64,000 nt of DNA, taken from Phytophthora sp. 'mugwort'. Taxonomy: Eukaryota; Oomycota; Peronosporomycetes; Peronosporales; Peronosporaceae. The first letter of the stretch is position 1; the number at the start of each line of letters is the position of its first letter. Of this stretch, positions 44,681 to 55,074 are shown in pieces. The stretch lies in assembly GCA_033558025.1 (NCBI GenBank), contig JAUCEF010000006.1:2852001-2916000 (forward strand). The letters are read 5' to 3'. The notes below the pieces were generated by a model. It saw only the letters and a program-made list of their open reading frames with translations, did no database searches and was not told the DNA's origin. Position numbers and translations under genes: made by a program.

Positions 44681-46110
44681 GAATCGAGAGTAGTTACTCC
44701 GGATCTCCCCAGGCGCCTCAAGTATCTTCGCAAGACCGGTCTGCAGAGTCACAAGCACGCCCAACGAGCGAGTCTCATTTTCATCATAAACGTTAATGGC
44801 CTTGAGCCACAAGTCATTGTCAAGCCACACGGTGTCCAGAACAGCGCCTTCTCGCTCATGAAGACAAGAGAAAGAGCATCTCCCATCCCTCAACATGGAG
44901 GTGTATAGGCAAACCCAGGACGGAACGGTACGGCAATGTCGCCGAACGCAGGTGCCCGTGCGCGTGGCGGTTCAAGTTCGGGTGCCATGTGCACCTCCTT
45001 GAAGCTATGCAGATCTTCGGGGTGGTTTGGCGCCAGGAATCCAAGTTGAAGAGACGTTCGTGAGCCAGAACGTCGACTCACCGCGAAGGCATCGAGGAAG
45101 CGGAATGGTCGCCAAAACAAGGCGTCCGCCCCACGCAAATCGGTTCGGCATCGGCGTTCGAGTAGGAAATCTATTCGAGGAGACGAAGACATGGTCACGA
45201 AGGATCGAAGGCGCTCCCACGACTCGGAAAAGGTAAGACATAGGTAGCAATGCATCCGTACGAGTAGCAAATCCATAGCATTCAATACACATTTGTATTC
45301 CATGAGTTTATAGCACTACGATATCTACTCGTAAGGCCCTACACGCAACCTGAGGTGTAGCAAGACAAGATACGAATGGATCAAAATGATATTGATTAGC
45401 GGAGGTCCTACCACTCTCCCTACTACTCGTCTCTATCATGACGACTTTTCCGTTATCGAACTTCAGTTGACTGACACAGGAAACCGTAGCATGTATCTTG
45501 GAATGCGCATGCCTTAAATTACTACGTCCAAGAAAGGTCTATGAACTGCAGGAGCCCAGACCCCCCACAACTCAAGAAAAGCACAAGAGGTTATAGGGGA
45601 TTAGCCGAAATGGTACGCCTAGTTCCTTGAAATATATTTCAGAATCTAAACGTGCTACAGTACAAGTTCACCGTATTGTAGAAACATATTCTTAACCACA
45701 GTACTCGGGTGAACCAGCAGCATGGACAAATCGTAAAAATAATCATGGAGTATCATTCAACGTGTACTTGAATGTATTTTTTCAATACGCTATGCAGCTG
45801 GTTGCTACTCTAGTTGCTTGCCCGTTCTTCGTCTACAGTCTGCAATACTTTCTAAGAAGTATATTTCTAGCCCTCACGATTCAAGACTGGCGGCACAAGT
45901 AACAGTGGATACTGCCTCCCCCAAATTCCGGCTGATCGTTCCAAACTATATTGTAGGGGATTGCTTCCTAAGCCCCCGCTCACAGCCATCACCGCAAGAG
46001 CAAATTCTGTATCGACTCGCTCCTCTCCAATCCAGTTCAAGAGTGCTCGGTGCATCTGCAAAACGACTAATAATTCACCCATTTGACGTATTATCCGTCG
46101 GTAACAAAAG
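44681..46110. other. No recognised gene
   Basis: The stretch holds fragments of coding-like sequence on both strands without family pattern. It may include the 3' part of the preceding MULE, to about 45300. An AT-rich part lies at 45600-45800. A 106-residue + frame at 45818-46138 was not recognised. Confidence 0.45.
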
Positions 46111-46553
46111 TGTTATGGGCTCCCGCTCAGTTAAATAGTTAGATATTACATAAGTAGTCATGACACCATTCGGCTGACGGGTGCTGAAGTGTCAATAACG
46201 GATTGGCTGACATCCGGGTCGTGCGGAGCGTATTCGTCCTCAGTGCGTTGTGGTCTGTGTCGGAGCCTGGGCCGACGAGTCGGCCTGTCATGTGGTTCTC
46301 TGCTGCACTGCCATCATCACGGGTCGCTCGGGTTTGCGTACCGCCCATCTGGTTGTCTCCGAAGCTTCTTCGAGTTTTCTTTGGGTTTCTTTCGAGTGAT
46401 GTGTTTGTGCTTACGTTGCGTAAGCGCAACGTTGAGAGGAGGGAGATGTAATGGGTTTCCCTCATTTACATAAGTAGCCAAATACTACAATAAGTAGGCA
46501 TTGCAGCGTCCGTCTAACGGGTGCTGAAGTGTCTCCGCTGACTGGCTGATAAT
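46111..46553 (+). mobile_element. Candidate miniature LTR retroelement (TRIM-like)
   Basis: Two ~100-bp direct repeats, 46111-46212 (TGTTATGGGCTCCCGCTCA) and 46447-46553 (TGTAATGGGTTTCCCTCA), share ACATAAGTAG, ACGGGTGCTGAAGTGTC and GGCTGA in the same order. They enclose ~234 bp. A polypurine tract GAGAGGAGGGAGA lies directly before the second repeat. Both repeats begin TGT. This is the layout of terminal-repeat retrotransposons in miniature. No coding region beyond a 94-residue frame of no known type is present. A 5-bp target duplication was not found. Confidence 0.5.
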
Positions 46554-46904
46554 GGGGAAGCCGTACCCCTTATCATTCAGCCAGGCGTTGACCTGCATTT
46601 GAGCGGTTCACATGAGGCCGGTGGGCAGCCGTCCCGTCCCTAATACTAAAACAGTGTTAAATTTACCCACTTGATCTCCGCCGTTGCACGATTCCTCGTC
46701 GCTACGTGTAAGCTAGAAACGGACAATCGCATGGCCCATTACACCGGGTAGCACCTATTATAGTAGTCCTTCCAGCGGCCAAGGTCTAGATGCGCCAAGC
46801 TCCGATGTCTCCTATCCCCCGGGAGACACGACGACATGAAGCTTTCCCCATTCCATGCGTATCGAGGGGGAAGATCTCCGATGTGCTCACTCGAGCCCAC
46901 CACC
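46554..46904. other. No gene seen; one hairpin at its left edge
   Basis: A hairpin (GGCTGATAATGGGG ... CCCCTTATCATTCAGCC) lies at about 46543-46582, at the edge of the preceding element. Nothing else was recognised up to the Tc1 element. Confidence 0.4.
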
Positions 46905-46906
46905 TA

Positions 46907-48487
46907 CACTCCCGGACAGAATATTACGGCCACTAAGTTTTTTTGCTATAATTTTCTGCTACTGAGAGTTGCGGAGTTTGCTGTTTAGATATGTGGTGTA
47001 GACACTCCAGAGAAGCATAGTTACGATGAGAAGTTTGCGAAGTTCGCGCTGCGAGGGGAGGCTCACATACAAAAAAAAACGTATAGTGGACCCGGACACA
47101 CCGGTCTTATGCATATAACATTCAAGTCAAACATCACGAAATGATAGAATCATTATATGCTAGTAGTGCGTGGTGTTACCCTGGTTGGAGATGACTTCGA
47201 TGCAGCGTCCTGGCATCGAGGCCACAGCTTGCGCAAGTAAGCGAGGTCAAGAGCTTCCCACGCCGCTAGAATGGCTGCTGTCAAATCCGCGACGCTGTCG
47301 TACTGCTTTCCATTGTGGTAGACGATCTGAGCCATCATGGCCCAGACATTCTCGATCGGGTTCAAGTCCGGCGAGCGAGCAGGCCAATCGAGAACGCGGA
47401 TGCCTTCGTCCGCAAAGCGAGAACTCAGTCGTGAACTTTGAGCGGTGAATGGAGGCGTTGTCCTGCTGCTAGATGTAGTCCACGTCATGATGGAGATGCG
47501 CAAATGGGAGCATGTACTCCGACACCGTGTAAACGTAGTTGCTCCGACGCCTGCCGCCCTTGGAGCACTGCGAGCTTCGACTTTCCAGCTGCGCTGAAGC
47601 TTCCCGAAACTATTATTGATCTACCGCCATTCTGTCGACGCACAGTCTGTCTTGTAGGTCGTCGTATGTCACGACAGTAATGGCGCAGACCATCTGGACC
47701 ATCGAGGTTGAATTTCTTCTTGTCGGAGAAGACGATCTGGGGCCGCATGTCCGGCTGGACAATCATGCGCTTAGCCCAATCCAGTCAAGCCAACTTATGC
47801 TGCTTGGTGAGGGGGAGGGTGTTGTCCATCTTGGCGTAATCCAGCCAGTCGACGCCAGCCAGAAGGCGTCGAATCGTTCGAGCTGTGCACGTGCACGAAA
47901 GCTCCTCCGTCAGGCGCGTGGAGCTGAAGTCGCCAGTAGCTGCCTTGCGAACGATGCGGCGAGTCTCCCGTCTAGAGAGCGAAGGTTTCCTGCCTGCAGT
48001 GCGGCGCTGGGTCAAGCCTGTCTTCAGTGCTCGCTGTATACAGTCCCTTGAGCGCTTGGCCTTCATGGCGACAGCTCGGATGCTGAAGCCGCTCTCGCTC
48101 AGCCCTTGGCTCCGCCCGCGCTCCGCCTCGGTCAGCGATGGTCCTCTTCCCATCAAGTGTTGAATGGCAGCAAGAACACAAGTAGGCCGTGCGGAGAGCG
48201 CCTACAGCCTGCCAGCCAACTGGTGGCTTTAATTAATGATTCTATCATTTCGTGATGTTTGACTTGAATTTTGTATGCATAAGACCGGCCTTAAATTGTG
48301 TCCGGGTCCACTATACGTTTTTTTTTTGTATGTGAGCCTCCCCTCGCAGCGCGAACTTCGCAAACTCGCATCGTAACTGTGCTTCTCTGGAGTGTCTACA
48401 CCACATATCTAAACAGCAAGCTCCAACTCTCAGTAGCAGAAAAGTTATAGCAAAAAAACTTAGTGGTCGTAATTTTGTCCGGGAGTG
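46907..48487. mobile_element. Tc1-like element nested at the centre of a palindromic element
   Basis: Outer ends are CACTCCCGGACA at 46907 and its inverse complement ending at 48487, each next to a TA (46905-46906 and 48488-48489). The outer arms (46907-47083 and 48314-48487, ~175 bp) are near-perfect inverted repeats. Inside them the inner element runs from TAGTGGACCCGGACACA at 47084 to the inverse complement ending at 48313, again next to TA, with inner inverted repeats of ~75 bp. Both layers therefore have Tc1/mariner-type TA insertion sites and similar CCCGGACA core ends. Confidence 0.75.
47153..48156 (-). pseudogene. Tc1/mariner transposase, frameshifted
   Basis: The gene starts with MMGRGPSLTEAERGRSQGLS at 48156, then helix-turn-helix regions (ESGFSIRAVAMKAKRSRDCI) and RETRRIVRKAATGDFSSTRL. 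The catalytic core contains PQIVFSDKKKFNLDGPDG (first Asp, 47690-47740; the usual Glu after it is Lys) and SGSFSAAGKSKLAVLQGR. After frameshifts comes VLDWPARSPDLNPIENVWAM (47330-47390), the last catalytic block, then a C-terminus ending at 47153. The overall length of ~334 codons matches a full transposase. At least two frameshifts (near 47490 and 47790) inactivate it. Confidence 0.8.
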
Positions 48488-48489
48488 TA

Positions 48490-48890
48490 TTTGCTGTATC
48501 ACTTCGACAACTACCTGTCGAACTCGCACAATTCGCAGTACCTACACCACTACGTCCAGTGACGCTCACTTGGCCTTGGGTTTTACGCCCACTGGCGTCC
48601 ACCCTTTCACCGCGGCCTTCATCAAACTCGATGGCACATCCCTCTGCCCTTCCGCACGCTTGTTCTACCAGTCAACCCGTCGGCCAACTGCTTGCCATAG
48701 CAGTCGTCCTGTACGAAAACGAAGGCTTGCGCGACTCTTGCCCTGACCCCTTCGACTCTTTGTCGATTTTTTTTATTTAACTTCTTTGCGCGCTGCCGGG
48801 CTTCGCCCCGTATCGATTCTATGTCGACCGTTTGTTGCTTCAGCCCTTGTAATGGGGCGTGTTCCTGTTGGATGACCCATGACCAATTGG
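48490..48890. other. No recognised gene
   Basis: A 93-residue minus-strand frame (48622-48903) of Lys/Arg/Gln-rich sequence has no known pattern. It may be the internal region of the LTR element that follows. Confidence 0.35.
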
Positions 48891-49319
48891 TGTGACAACA
48901 CACTACGGGGCGCCCACTGACTAGGTACGGATCGTATCTAAGGAAGAAGACGCATCACTAAGTACGGGTCGCACTTAGACGAGAGACACAGTTAGGTACG
49001 AATCGCACCTAGGTGTGATGCGCCTTTAGGTACGAATCGCACTGAGGAAGAAGACATGGCTTGAGAATCACCCATTGAGAAACCGGTGACTTAGGGGATG
49101 CATTAATTAGGCAGTTTACAGTAAGTAGGAGCATAGGAGCATGTTAATAAAGACTCGGTTAAAATTTAACCTCGAAGTTCGCCAGTCGTGGGAGCCCTGA
49201 CCCACGAACTATAGTAAAGCCAGGCTTTCCTCGTGCGATAAAAAGACAGAGGCGCAGGGCGTCTGTCTCGGTTAGAAGCTACGCTTCCTCAGGCCAGGAT
49301 GCGTGTGACCCCCGTCACA
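48891..49319 (+). repeat. Isolated LTR with internal tandem repeats
   Basis: The block starts TGTGACAACA and ends GTCACA, a perfect 6-bp terminal inversion TGTGAC/GTCACA as in LTRs. A polyadenylation-like AATAAA occurs at about 49147. At 48923-49060 four copies of a ~34-bp unit (TAGGTACGAATCGCACYTAG type) follow one another. No second copy is in the window, and flanking bases do not form a target duplication, so it is not a clean solo LTR; its partner is missing or lies elsewhere. Confidence 0.5.
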
Positions 49320-50336
49320 GCCCTGCTGTTTCCTTGCTGCCTGGCCTCAACTTCGGTTCTCACTTGCTGTCCCAGCTGCCAACTGGGTTATGAGCGACAG
49401 CCTTTCTCCTCGGTTACATTTGAACCTAGCCGAACATGGCCTGCCCAAGATTTCGCTACAAAGCGTCTCTGCCAACAATCGGGCTGCACATCATCATCCA
49501 CTACTGTCGCTCCAGCACCGTCCATTTAATACGATCTTCGCTCACCATTTCTTGACCGTCCAACCGCTGCTGACGTCGATCATTAAGCAGTCTGCCACGG
49601 GATCCGGTGGTTCGGATGTTGATCGGTGGTTCGGATGTTGATCGCTAGCATGCTGCTTGTTAACTACCTCGTTCAACGACAGCTCATCGGATAAACCGCC
49701 ACAGATGTACACGAATGCAAACTCTTGGCAGCACTAATGCTATGAAAAGCGTTCACCCTAACGCATTGGAAACACCAGCACAAACTGACAAGCAAATAGT
49801 AGTTTGCCATCTTCATTGCCGAGGCGGTCAAAGTCGACACTAAAGAGCACGTGTAACGAAAATTGCTGCAGATAAGAAACGCAGGATGGTGTAGATATAA
49901 GTACCCCATGGGGTTGAATTCATTGATAGAAGCGTCCTCATATGGCTTCATGGGGCACGTAGCATGTCGAGCCACTACTATTATTCACGCGGATAATAAT
50001 TTATTTGGCAGTCAGCAAATACTCACGTATGCTATAATCTGTCTCGATAAAGAAGTCAACAAAACATACACTTTCAAGTTGAAAACCAGATAAAAAGGGT
50101 TTGTAGCCACTCTACCAGCTATGTACTGATTGAATACGTATCTGCACATTATTCCGCCGACTCTTCCGCCACTTATATCAGAAAATTCCACCAATCGCGA
50201 CTCACAAACCGAGGACATTGGTGAAAATGCTAATCACATGGCATAGTCGTTGTACATGTAGCGATCGCATCATCTCTAGTACCACATAGCTTATTACGCA
50301 ATTGCGCATCTCAGTCACAGCTCACCAACCTCCTGA
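49320..50336. other. No gene recognised
   Basis: AT-rich sequence. A 19-bp tandem duplication (GGTGGTTCGGATGTTGATC, twice) lies at 49606-49643. No family pattern was found in the short frames. Confidence 0.45.
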
Positions 50337-51473
50337 TGCCTGCCCCTCCGCCCCGAAAACGCGCTTTCAACAAGCGCGTCCGACTTACGAAGCAGCAAGA
50401 GCTACAACTCTGCCGTCTTCGCCAGACACAACCAAGCATCACGTAAAAGGCTCTCGCTGCTCGTCCGCGTGCAGCTCCTGCTCACCGAGCCGCTTTCCGT
50501 TCAAGAACAGAAGCTCCCTCTGCCAGCTGACCCGTGACTGCTTGGCTCGCAACACGCTGGGCGCAATTTTTCAGCTGGTGCTCGACCAAAGCTTGATAGT
50601 GCTCGTGATGTGGTGTGAGATGCACCAAGTGTCGCTGTCCGTACACATGACCATCGCTCAATACACACAGGCTGGCAGAAGCGGCACGTAATCCCAGCCA
50701 GCTCTCTCCCCAGGTTTGGGACGTCGTGGCGCGCCGTTAAAAAGGGCGGTAGGATATTAAGTGGAAACGAGTCAGGTTCAGTGGTTTTTTGCAGGATGCT
50801 GCTACCGAGATGCAACGGCTTCGTAACCTTATAGGCAGCTATCCGTACGCTAATGTGTTCAATATAAATGAAACGGGAACTTTTTATAACAAATTGCCTC
50901 TGGGTTTCTCTGCGTTTATGATGCCCCCTCGCTCAATCAAGACAAGTCCCGGATCACGCTTACGGTGGGCTCGAACATCACGGGGAGAGTCAAACTCCGT
51001 TACTGTTTATCGGCAAGTCAGCAAAGCCACACTGGCTTAAGGACACGCCCGCCGCCATTCAGTGCAATTCTACCAAGAAGGCATGGATGACAACGGACGT
51101 GTTCAAAGCCTGGCTGTTGGACGTGAACGCGTCCATGAACCATCAAGCAAGAAAGGTTTTGCTGCTTGGGGACAGTGCCTCATCTTGTTGTCCTGAATGA
51201 TATCCTCTGCCCAACGTGCGCCTAGAAAAGTACACTAATTCCAAGCTGCAGCCACTGAAGCAGGACGTCATACACTGTCTTAAGCGCGATGTGCTCACGC
51301 AGAAGATACTCCACGCACTCCAGGTACATGGATGCCGGCAACCAGACGTGGCGGGCATGTTGACGGCGATCAAGTTATGCGAAGAGGCGTTGCAGAGATT
51401 GCCCGCGCGAACGACTGAGAACTGCTGGTTGCACTCGGGTTTAATAGGAAAGCGAACTTGCAGCTCGTCCTAA
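50337..51473 (+). pseudogene. pogo/jerky-type DDE transposase, decayed
   Basis: It starts with MPAPPPRKRAFNKRVRLTKQ (N-terminal DNA-binding domain). A decayed stretch follows, then the core: YPYANVFNINETGTFYNKLP (50838-50900, first catalytic residue; the usual Asp-Glu is Asn-Glu). Next comes KKAWMTTDVFKAWLLDVNAS, then MNHQARKVLLLGDSASSC (51075-51190, second Asp). After a frame change comes LQPLKQDVIHCLKRDVLTQK, then ARTTENCWLHSGLIGKR ending near 51460. The order and spacing match the family. Frameshifts and stops show it is inactive. Confidence 0.65.
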
Positions 51474-52354
51474 ATTAACCTAATGCAATACATTGAAATC
51501 TGCTTTGCCTGTGTAATTAATAAAAGTTTTTTAGTATACTTTTTGTATGAAAGCCCGACTGTTTATCGAGCAGTTTACTGTGTAGTAATGTGCCTTAATA
51601 AACAATGGGGCAATAAACGAATAGACATCAAAAATTTATACTTCTCTGTCCCACCAAATCATAACAATTAATGTAATTTGGTCTAGTTATAGCTACACTA
51701 GCACGTAAAAGACTGGGGCACCCACGTTGGATAGCTTGTCATAGCGCGGTCATTGCTCCGTTTCTTAGCTATTCATAACGGCGTCATCAAGTAAATAATA
51801 TTAACGGAATCCGCGCTTTGCAAGAGGAAAAAGGGTTTTATTTTCGTAATTCTCACGAAATTTAGCGGTATTCAACCATTTTTACGGCGCCATCACCCCC
51901 ATGCATTCACCCATCTCTCAATTACACAACAGTCAGAAACGTGCCGAATAGTCTCTATTAGGCGTCTGTGTGGGGTTTTATCGGCTGTTATTGCGATATG
52001 CGCCAAATCACAAGATTATTATATCCAATCAGCTTCTACCTCGGTTTAAGACAATGATTTAGCAAATAAAACTGCAGATTAAAATACGATTTATTGGTTA
52101 AGAATTTAAGCTATCAGGGCTTTGTAGCCATTTTCAACTGTTGAGACTGTTGTTGTTAAAGACGTCGGACAAACGCTACTGGGCCGACGGACTTACGAAC
52201 CCGATGGAGCTTAAAATCATTGCCCTCCCCCCCCTCGTTAGAAATTATGCAATCCAGTACTTTTGCAAAGTGAGGAAGCATTTTTTATGGTTTGATATGT
52301 TATACTATTAAATGCATTCTCTACTGCTGCACAAATATCAAATGAGCATAATTA
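51474..52354. other. AT-rich intergenic, no gene seen
   Basis: No coding signal was found. It should contain the right end of the pogo remnant and the right margin of the mariner remnant. Confidence 0.45.
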
Positions 52355-53258
52355 AATCAAGTCAAAAGAAATGACTAAATACACACCTGGCCACTTTTCG
52401 CGAATTGCTGGAAAGACCTTCTCCTTGAGCAGCCGAACGTACTCTTTTCTTGTCTTGTTGGTGTTCTTCGTGATAGGAGTGCCAGCAACTCGAATTTTTG
52501 ACGTCTTCTTAGCCTTGGTGTATTCATCAATCGGCCAAATCCCGATTTTACCGTCAAAGTATGTCTTTTTTGAAAAATTGTACCGCGGTCTCGCTACGGC
52601 TGCTAAAAACCTTACCTTACCGATTAGCGTTTGTTGGGACACGATCGGTAAGGCAACGCTTCATCAGCAGCCAAATAATAGCGAGACGACGCCTTGTATA
52701 TATTAAACCACTATTCATCTATATGCACGACATCATGCATTGGATCAAAGCGATACGAAAGCCCGCCTAAAGTCAATATTAGTTTAAGCTTAAAACAGGC
52801 AATACGTTGACTTTTAACAATAATAGTAACCTACCGACATGTCGCTGCACGGGGGCAAGAGCCCAGGTCAGCCGCTGGACTTGTGCGCGTCGGTGACCTG
52901 TGGCTTGACCCTGGAGATGAAGCGCCGCGGCACCTTGGCCTTGAGGCGACGCTGTAGCGTCGATCTTGGGATGCCGATGGCCGCCTCCAGAGGACGCAGC
53001 GACGCGCTGGCCCACCTCCTCGGGGCTCAGCCGGGCCTTCCTGGGCGGGTACGGCTGACCCGGCTGCACGAGAGCGGTCGCGCCGTCACGCAGGCCCCAA
53101 ATGGCTTCGATGGCCGCGCGACTGAGCTCAAACGCCTTCTTGGCATGCGCGACTGTACCGTAGCGGAGGCGGCCTTCGTTACTGAGTTTGGAAATGAAGA
53201 CCACCACCGCTCCGCGCGTTGCCGGCGTGATGATCTTGGCGCCAAGTGTCCTCGCCAT
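52355..53258 (-). pseudogene. Plant-type mariner (MLE) transposase, truncated and frameshifted
   Basis: Minus-strand reading starts MARTLGAKIITPATRGAVVV at 53258 and continues FISKLSNEGRLRYGTVAHAK (N-terminal helices). Then comes RKARLSPEEVGQRVAA and, after a frameshift, IGIPRSTLQRRLKAKVPRRF (helix-turn-helix, about 52960). After decay, RYYLAADEALPYRSCPNKR (52650) and IGKVRFLAAVARPRYNFSKK with FDGKIGIWPIDEYTKAKKTS (52480-52620) give the catalytic-core pattern of plant-type mariner elements, followed by VFPAIREKWPG. The third catalytic block is missing, so the 3' third is lost. Confidence 0.65.
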
Positions 53259-54224
53259 CTTGTTCCTTTTGCGTTGTGAGGCCTGCAGCGAATTAGTGAT
53301 AGCTGCCAACTGTTTTACGGTCGACGAACCCCTAACAATATTAGCCAATAGTATCCTTATAACTATTTTGTGTAGTACACAAAAAGCCAAACTGTCCATA
53401 ATTTGGTCGGACAGAGAAGTACACACTCACAGGATATACAAGTAGGATTTGTCGATTTACTGACGTAAATATTTATATTCAATTTCTTCTGTTTTCAATT
53501 GAAAATTGACTGCTTTCTCGCTTCTAATTGGCCACTGCCATATGCTTCCGCCAATCATTTGACCTTGAATCAATTCGAATCTCTTCATTCACTTCACAAA
53601 GCAATTTACATTGGCAATCGAGTGGTGCGAGCCAGCATGGGCGAGTGTATCTGAAACTACCATAAGGAAATGCTGGCTATATCTTCTAGACTAAGTCCAT
53701 ACATTTGTCCTTTCCATCGAGTCTGGTGCGCTTAAATAGTCAGAGGTTGTTCATTGAGGCACATTACTGTACGATTTATTAGCACCTTATGCAGCTTAAA
53801 AGTAGAACGACCATCACTTACTATAATAGTCTATGTTACATCCCTCATAACATGTTGGTGGATATGTCTTCCGATATGGTAGAACGGCAGACATCAATAA
53901 GTGAATGTTGCCTGCCTCTTCACGATATCGGAAGCCGAGCATGGGTAATTTCAAGGACATTATTTTTTGATGTAGCGCAACAAAACAGAGCTAGACAGCA
54001 GAAGAATAAATACTACTAGTAGTACAACATTATGTTTGCTTGACACGAACCCATGATTTTCTTACTGACTGGGGTCTGCTTCTCGATAATACATGTACTA
54101 GGATTTTTGTTTTTTAATCATAAACATTAACAGCAACAACAATGTACGAGAAGAAAACGACTCTACGTAGTATTAATGGTAATACCTGTACATGTAATTG
54201 TAGTCCCACAGACACAACGAGTAT
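53259..54224. other. Intergenic downstream of the RxLR-type gene, no gene seen
   Basis: AT-rich. Short frames have no known pattern. Confidence 0.45.
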
Positions 54225-54593
54225 TTAGTGGTACTTTCCTCCCGGTGTCATTCGGTTGTGGTAGAAATCCCAGTAGCCCGAGTAGCGTCGATCCTTGATC
54301 TCTTCAGGCTTTACGTTAGTGAAAATCCACTTGTTGTACTTCGCGAGCCTCTTCAACTTGCTGCCAAACTTCTGGGCCAATAAGGCAAGTTCAATCCCTC
54401 TCTCTTCCTTCTTTTCATTGGTTGTGCTTCCCTTCCGCAGGAAGCGTCTGGCTGGAGCAGTGATTTCTTCAACAGCGAAAGGAGCGTCAGCGGAAGCGAT
54501 TCTCGACGTCTCGGCAAGCTCGGAGGCCGGAAGAGCGTTCGTGCTGGCAATGAGGGCGGTAGCTATCAGCAGGAGGGCTTGGGTGAAACGCAT
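54225..54593 (-). CDS. Predicted secreted RxLR-EER effector-type protein
   Basis: An intact single-exon frame of 122 residues. It starts MRFTQALLLIATALIASTNA, a clear signal peptide with likely cleavage after residue 20. A variable segment is followed by RFLR at residues 50-53 and EER at 63-65, the RxLR-EER arrangement in the usual distance from the signal peptide. The C-terminal domain (residues 66-122) is basic and aromatic, with KRLAKYNKWIF and GYWDFYHNR; no WY-fold motif is obvious and no family is recognised. RxLR proteins of oomycetes are secreted and many act inside plant cells. The frame is open upstream to 54770, but the signal peptide decides the start at 54593. It sits alone among transposon debris, as such genes often do. 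Confidence 0.8.
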   Translation of the reverse strand: MRFTQALLLIATALIASTNALPASELAETSRIASADAPFAVEEITAPARRFLRKGSTTNEKKEERGIELALLAQKFGSKLKRLAKYNKWIFTNVKPEEIKDRRYSGYWDFYHNRMTPGGKYH

Positions 54594-54949
54594 GAGTGTT
54601 TCGTCAGGGTACCTTGATACTTCTGTTAGTACTGGAAGGCGGTGAATTGCAAAGTGTGTCAAGCCAAATGATTCGTTCTTTGGGCAGAGGAGAGGCTGCA
54701 CCAATCTCAATCGGCAATCATCGATGTGAAGTACAAGCAGAACCATCTGGCGTACCCTCCTGATCGACACGGTTTTGACGCGTTAGTTGCTATGATCTAG
54801 GAGATAGGAAGGAGATCAGAGCGCCAGAAGCGCCGAAACCGATCCGATGAAGCCAGCTATTTGGTAAAAAAAAAAAAAAAACAAGCGCAATGCCACGTTC
54901 CCTTGAGCAGCATCGAGTCTGGTCGCGGACCATGGGCTCATCTTGGGAA
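54594..54949. other. Upstream region of the RxLR-type gene
   Basis: No gene was seen. An A run lies at 54866-54882. The promoter of the RxLR-type gene should lie here; no specific element was recognised. Confidence 0.4.
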
Positions 54950-54952
54950 AAG

Positions 54953-55074
54953 TTCATGGAAAAAAATGATGACCTCCGACTTGAAGCGAGGAGCCTGCAA
55001 CTTTTCTGTGGGGGAGACTGTGGGGGGAGAAAAGTTGCATGCTCCTCGCCGGAAGTCATCATTTTTCCATGAGC
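54953..55074. repeat. Foldback element (~53-bp arms)
   Basis: CATGGAAAAAAATGATGAC and GCGAGGAGCCTGCAACTTTT in the left arm are mirrored by AAAAGTTGCATGCTCCTCGC and GTCATCATTTTTCCATG in the right arm. A G-rich loop (GTGGGGGAGACTGTGGGGGG) lies at about 55008-55027. It would fold into a long hairpin if transcribed. It lies 360 bp upstream of the RxLR-type start codon. Confidence 0.75.

Noticed and set aside
45818..46138. 106-residue + frame as a gene
   Set aside because: It ends inside the candidate miniature LTR, has no pattern, and is matched by an equally plain frame on the other strand.
48923..49060. CRISPR-like array
   Set aside because: Four diverged ~34-bp units without distinct spacers inside an LTR of a eukaryotic genome; a simple tandem repeat explains it.
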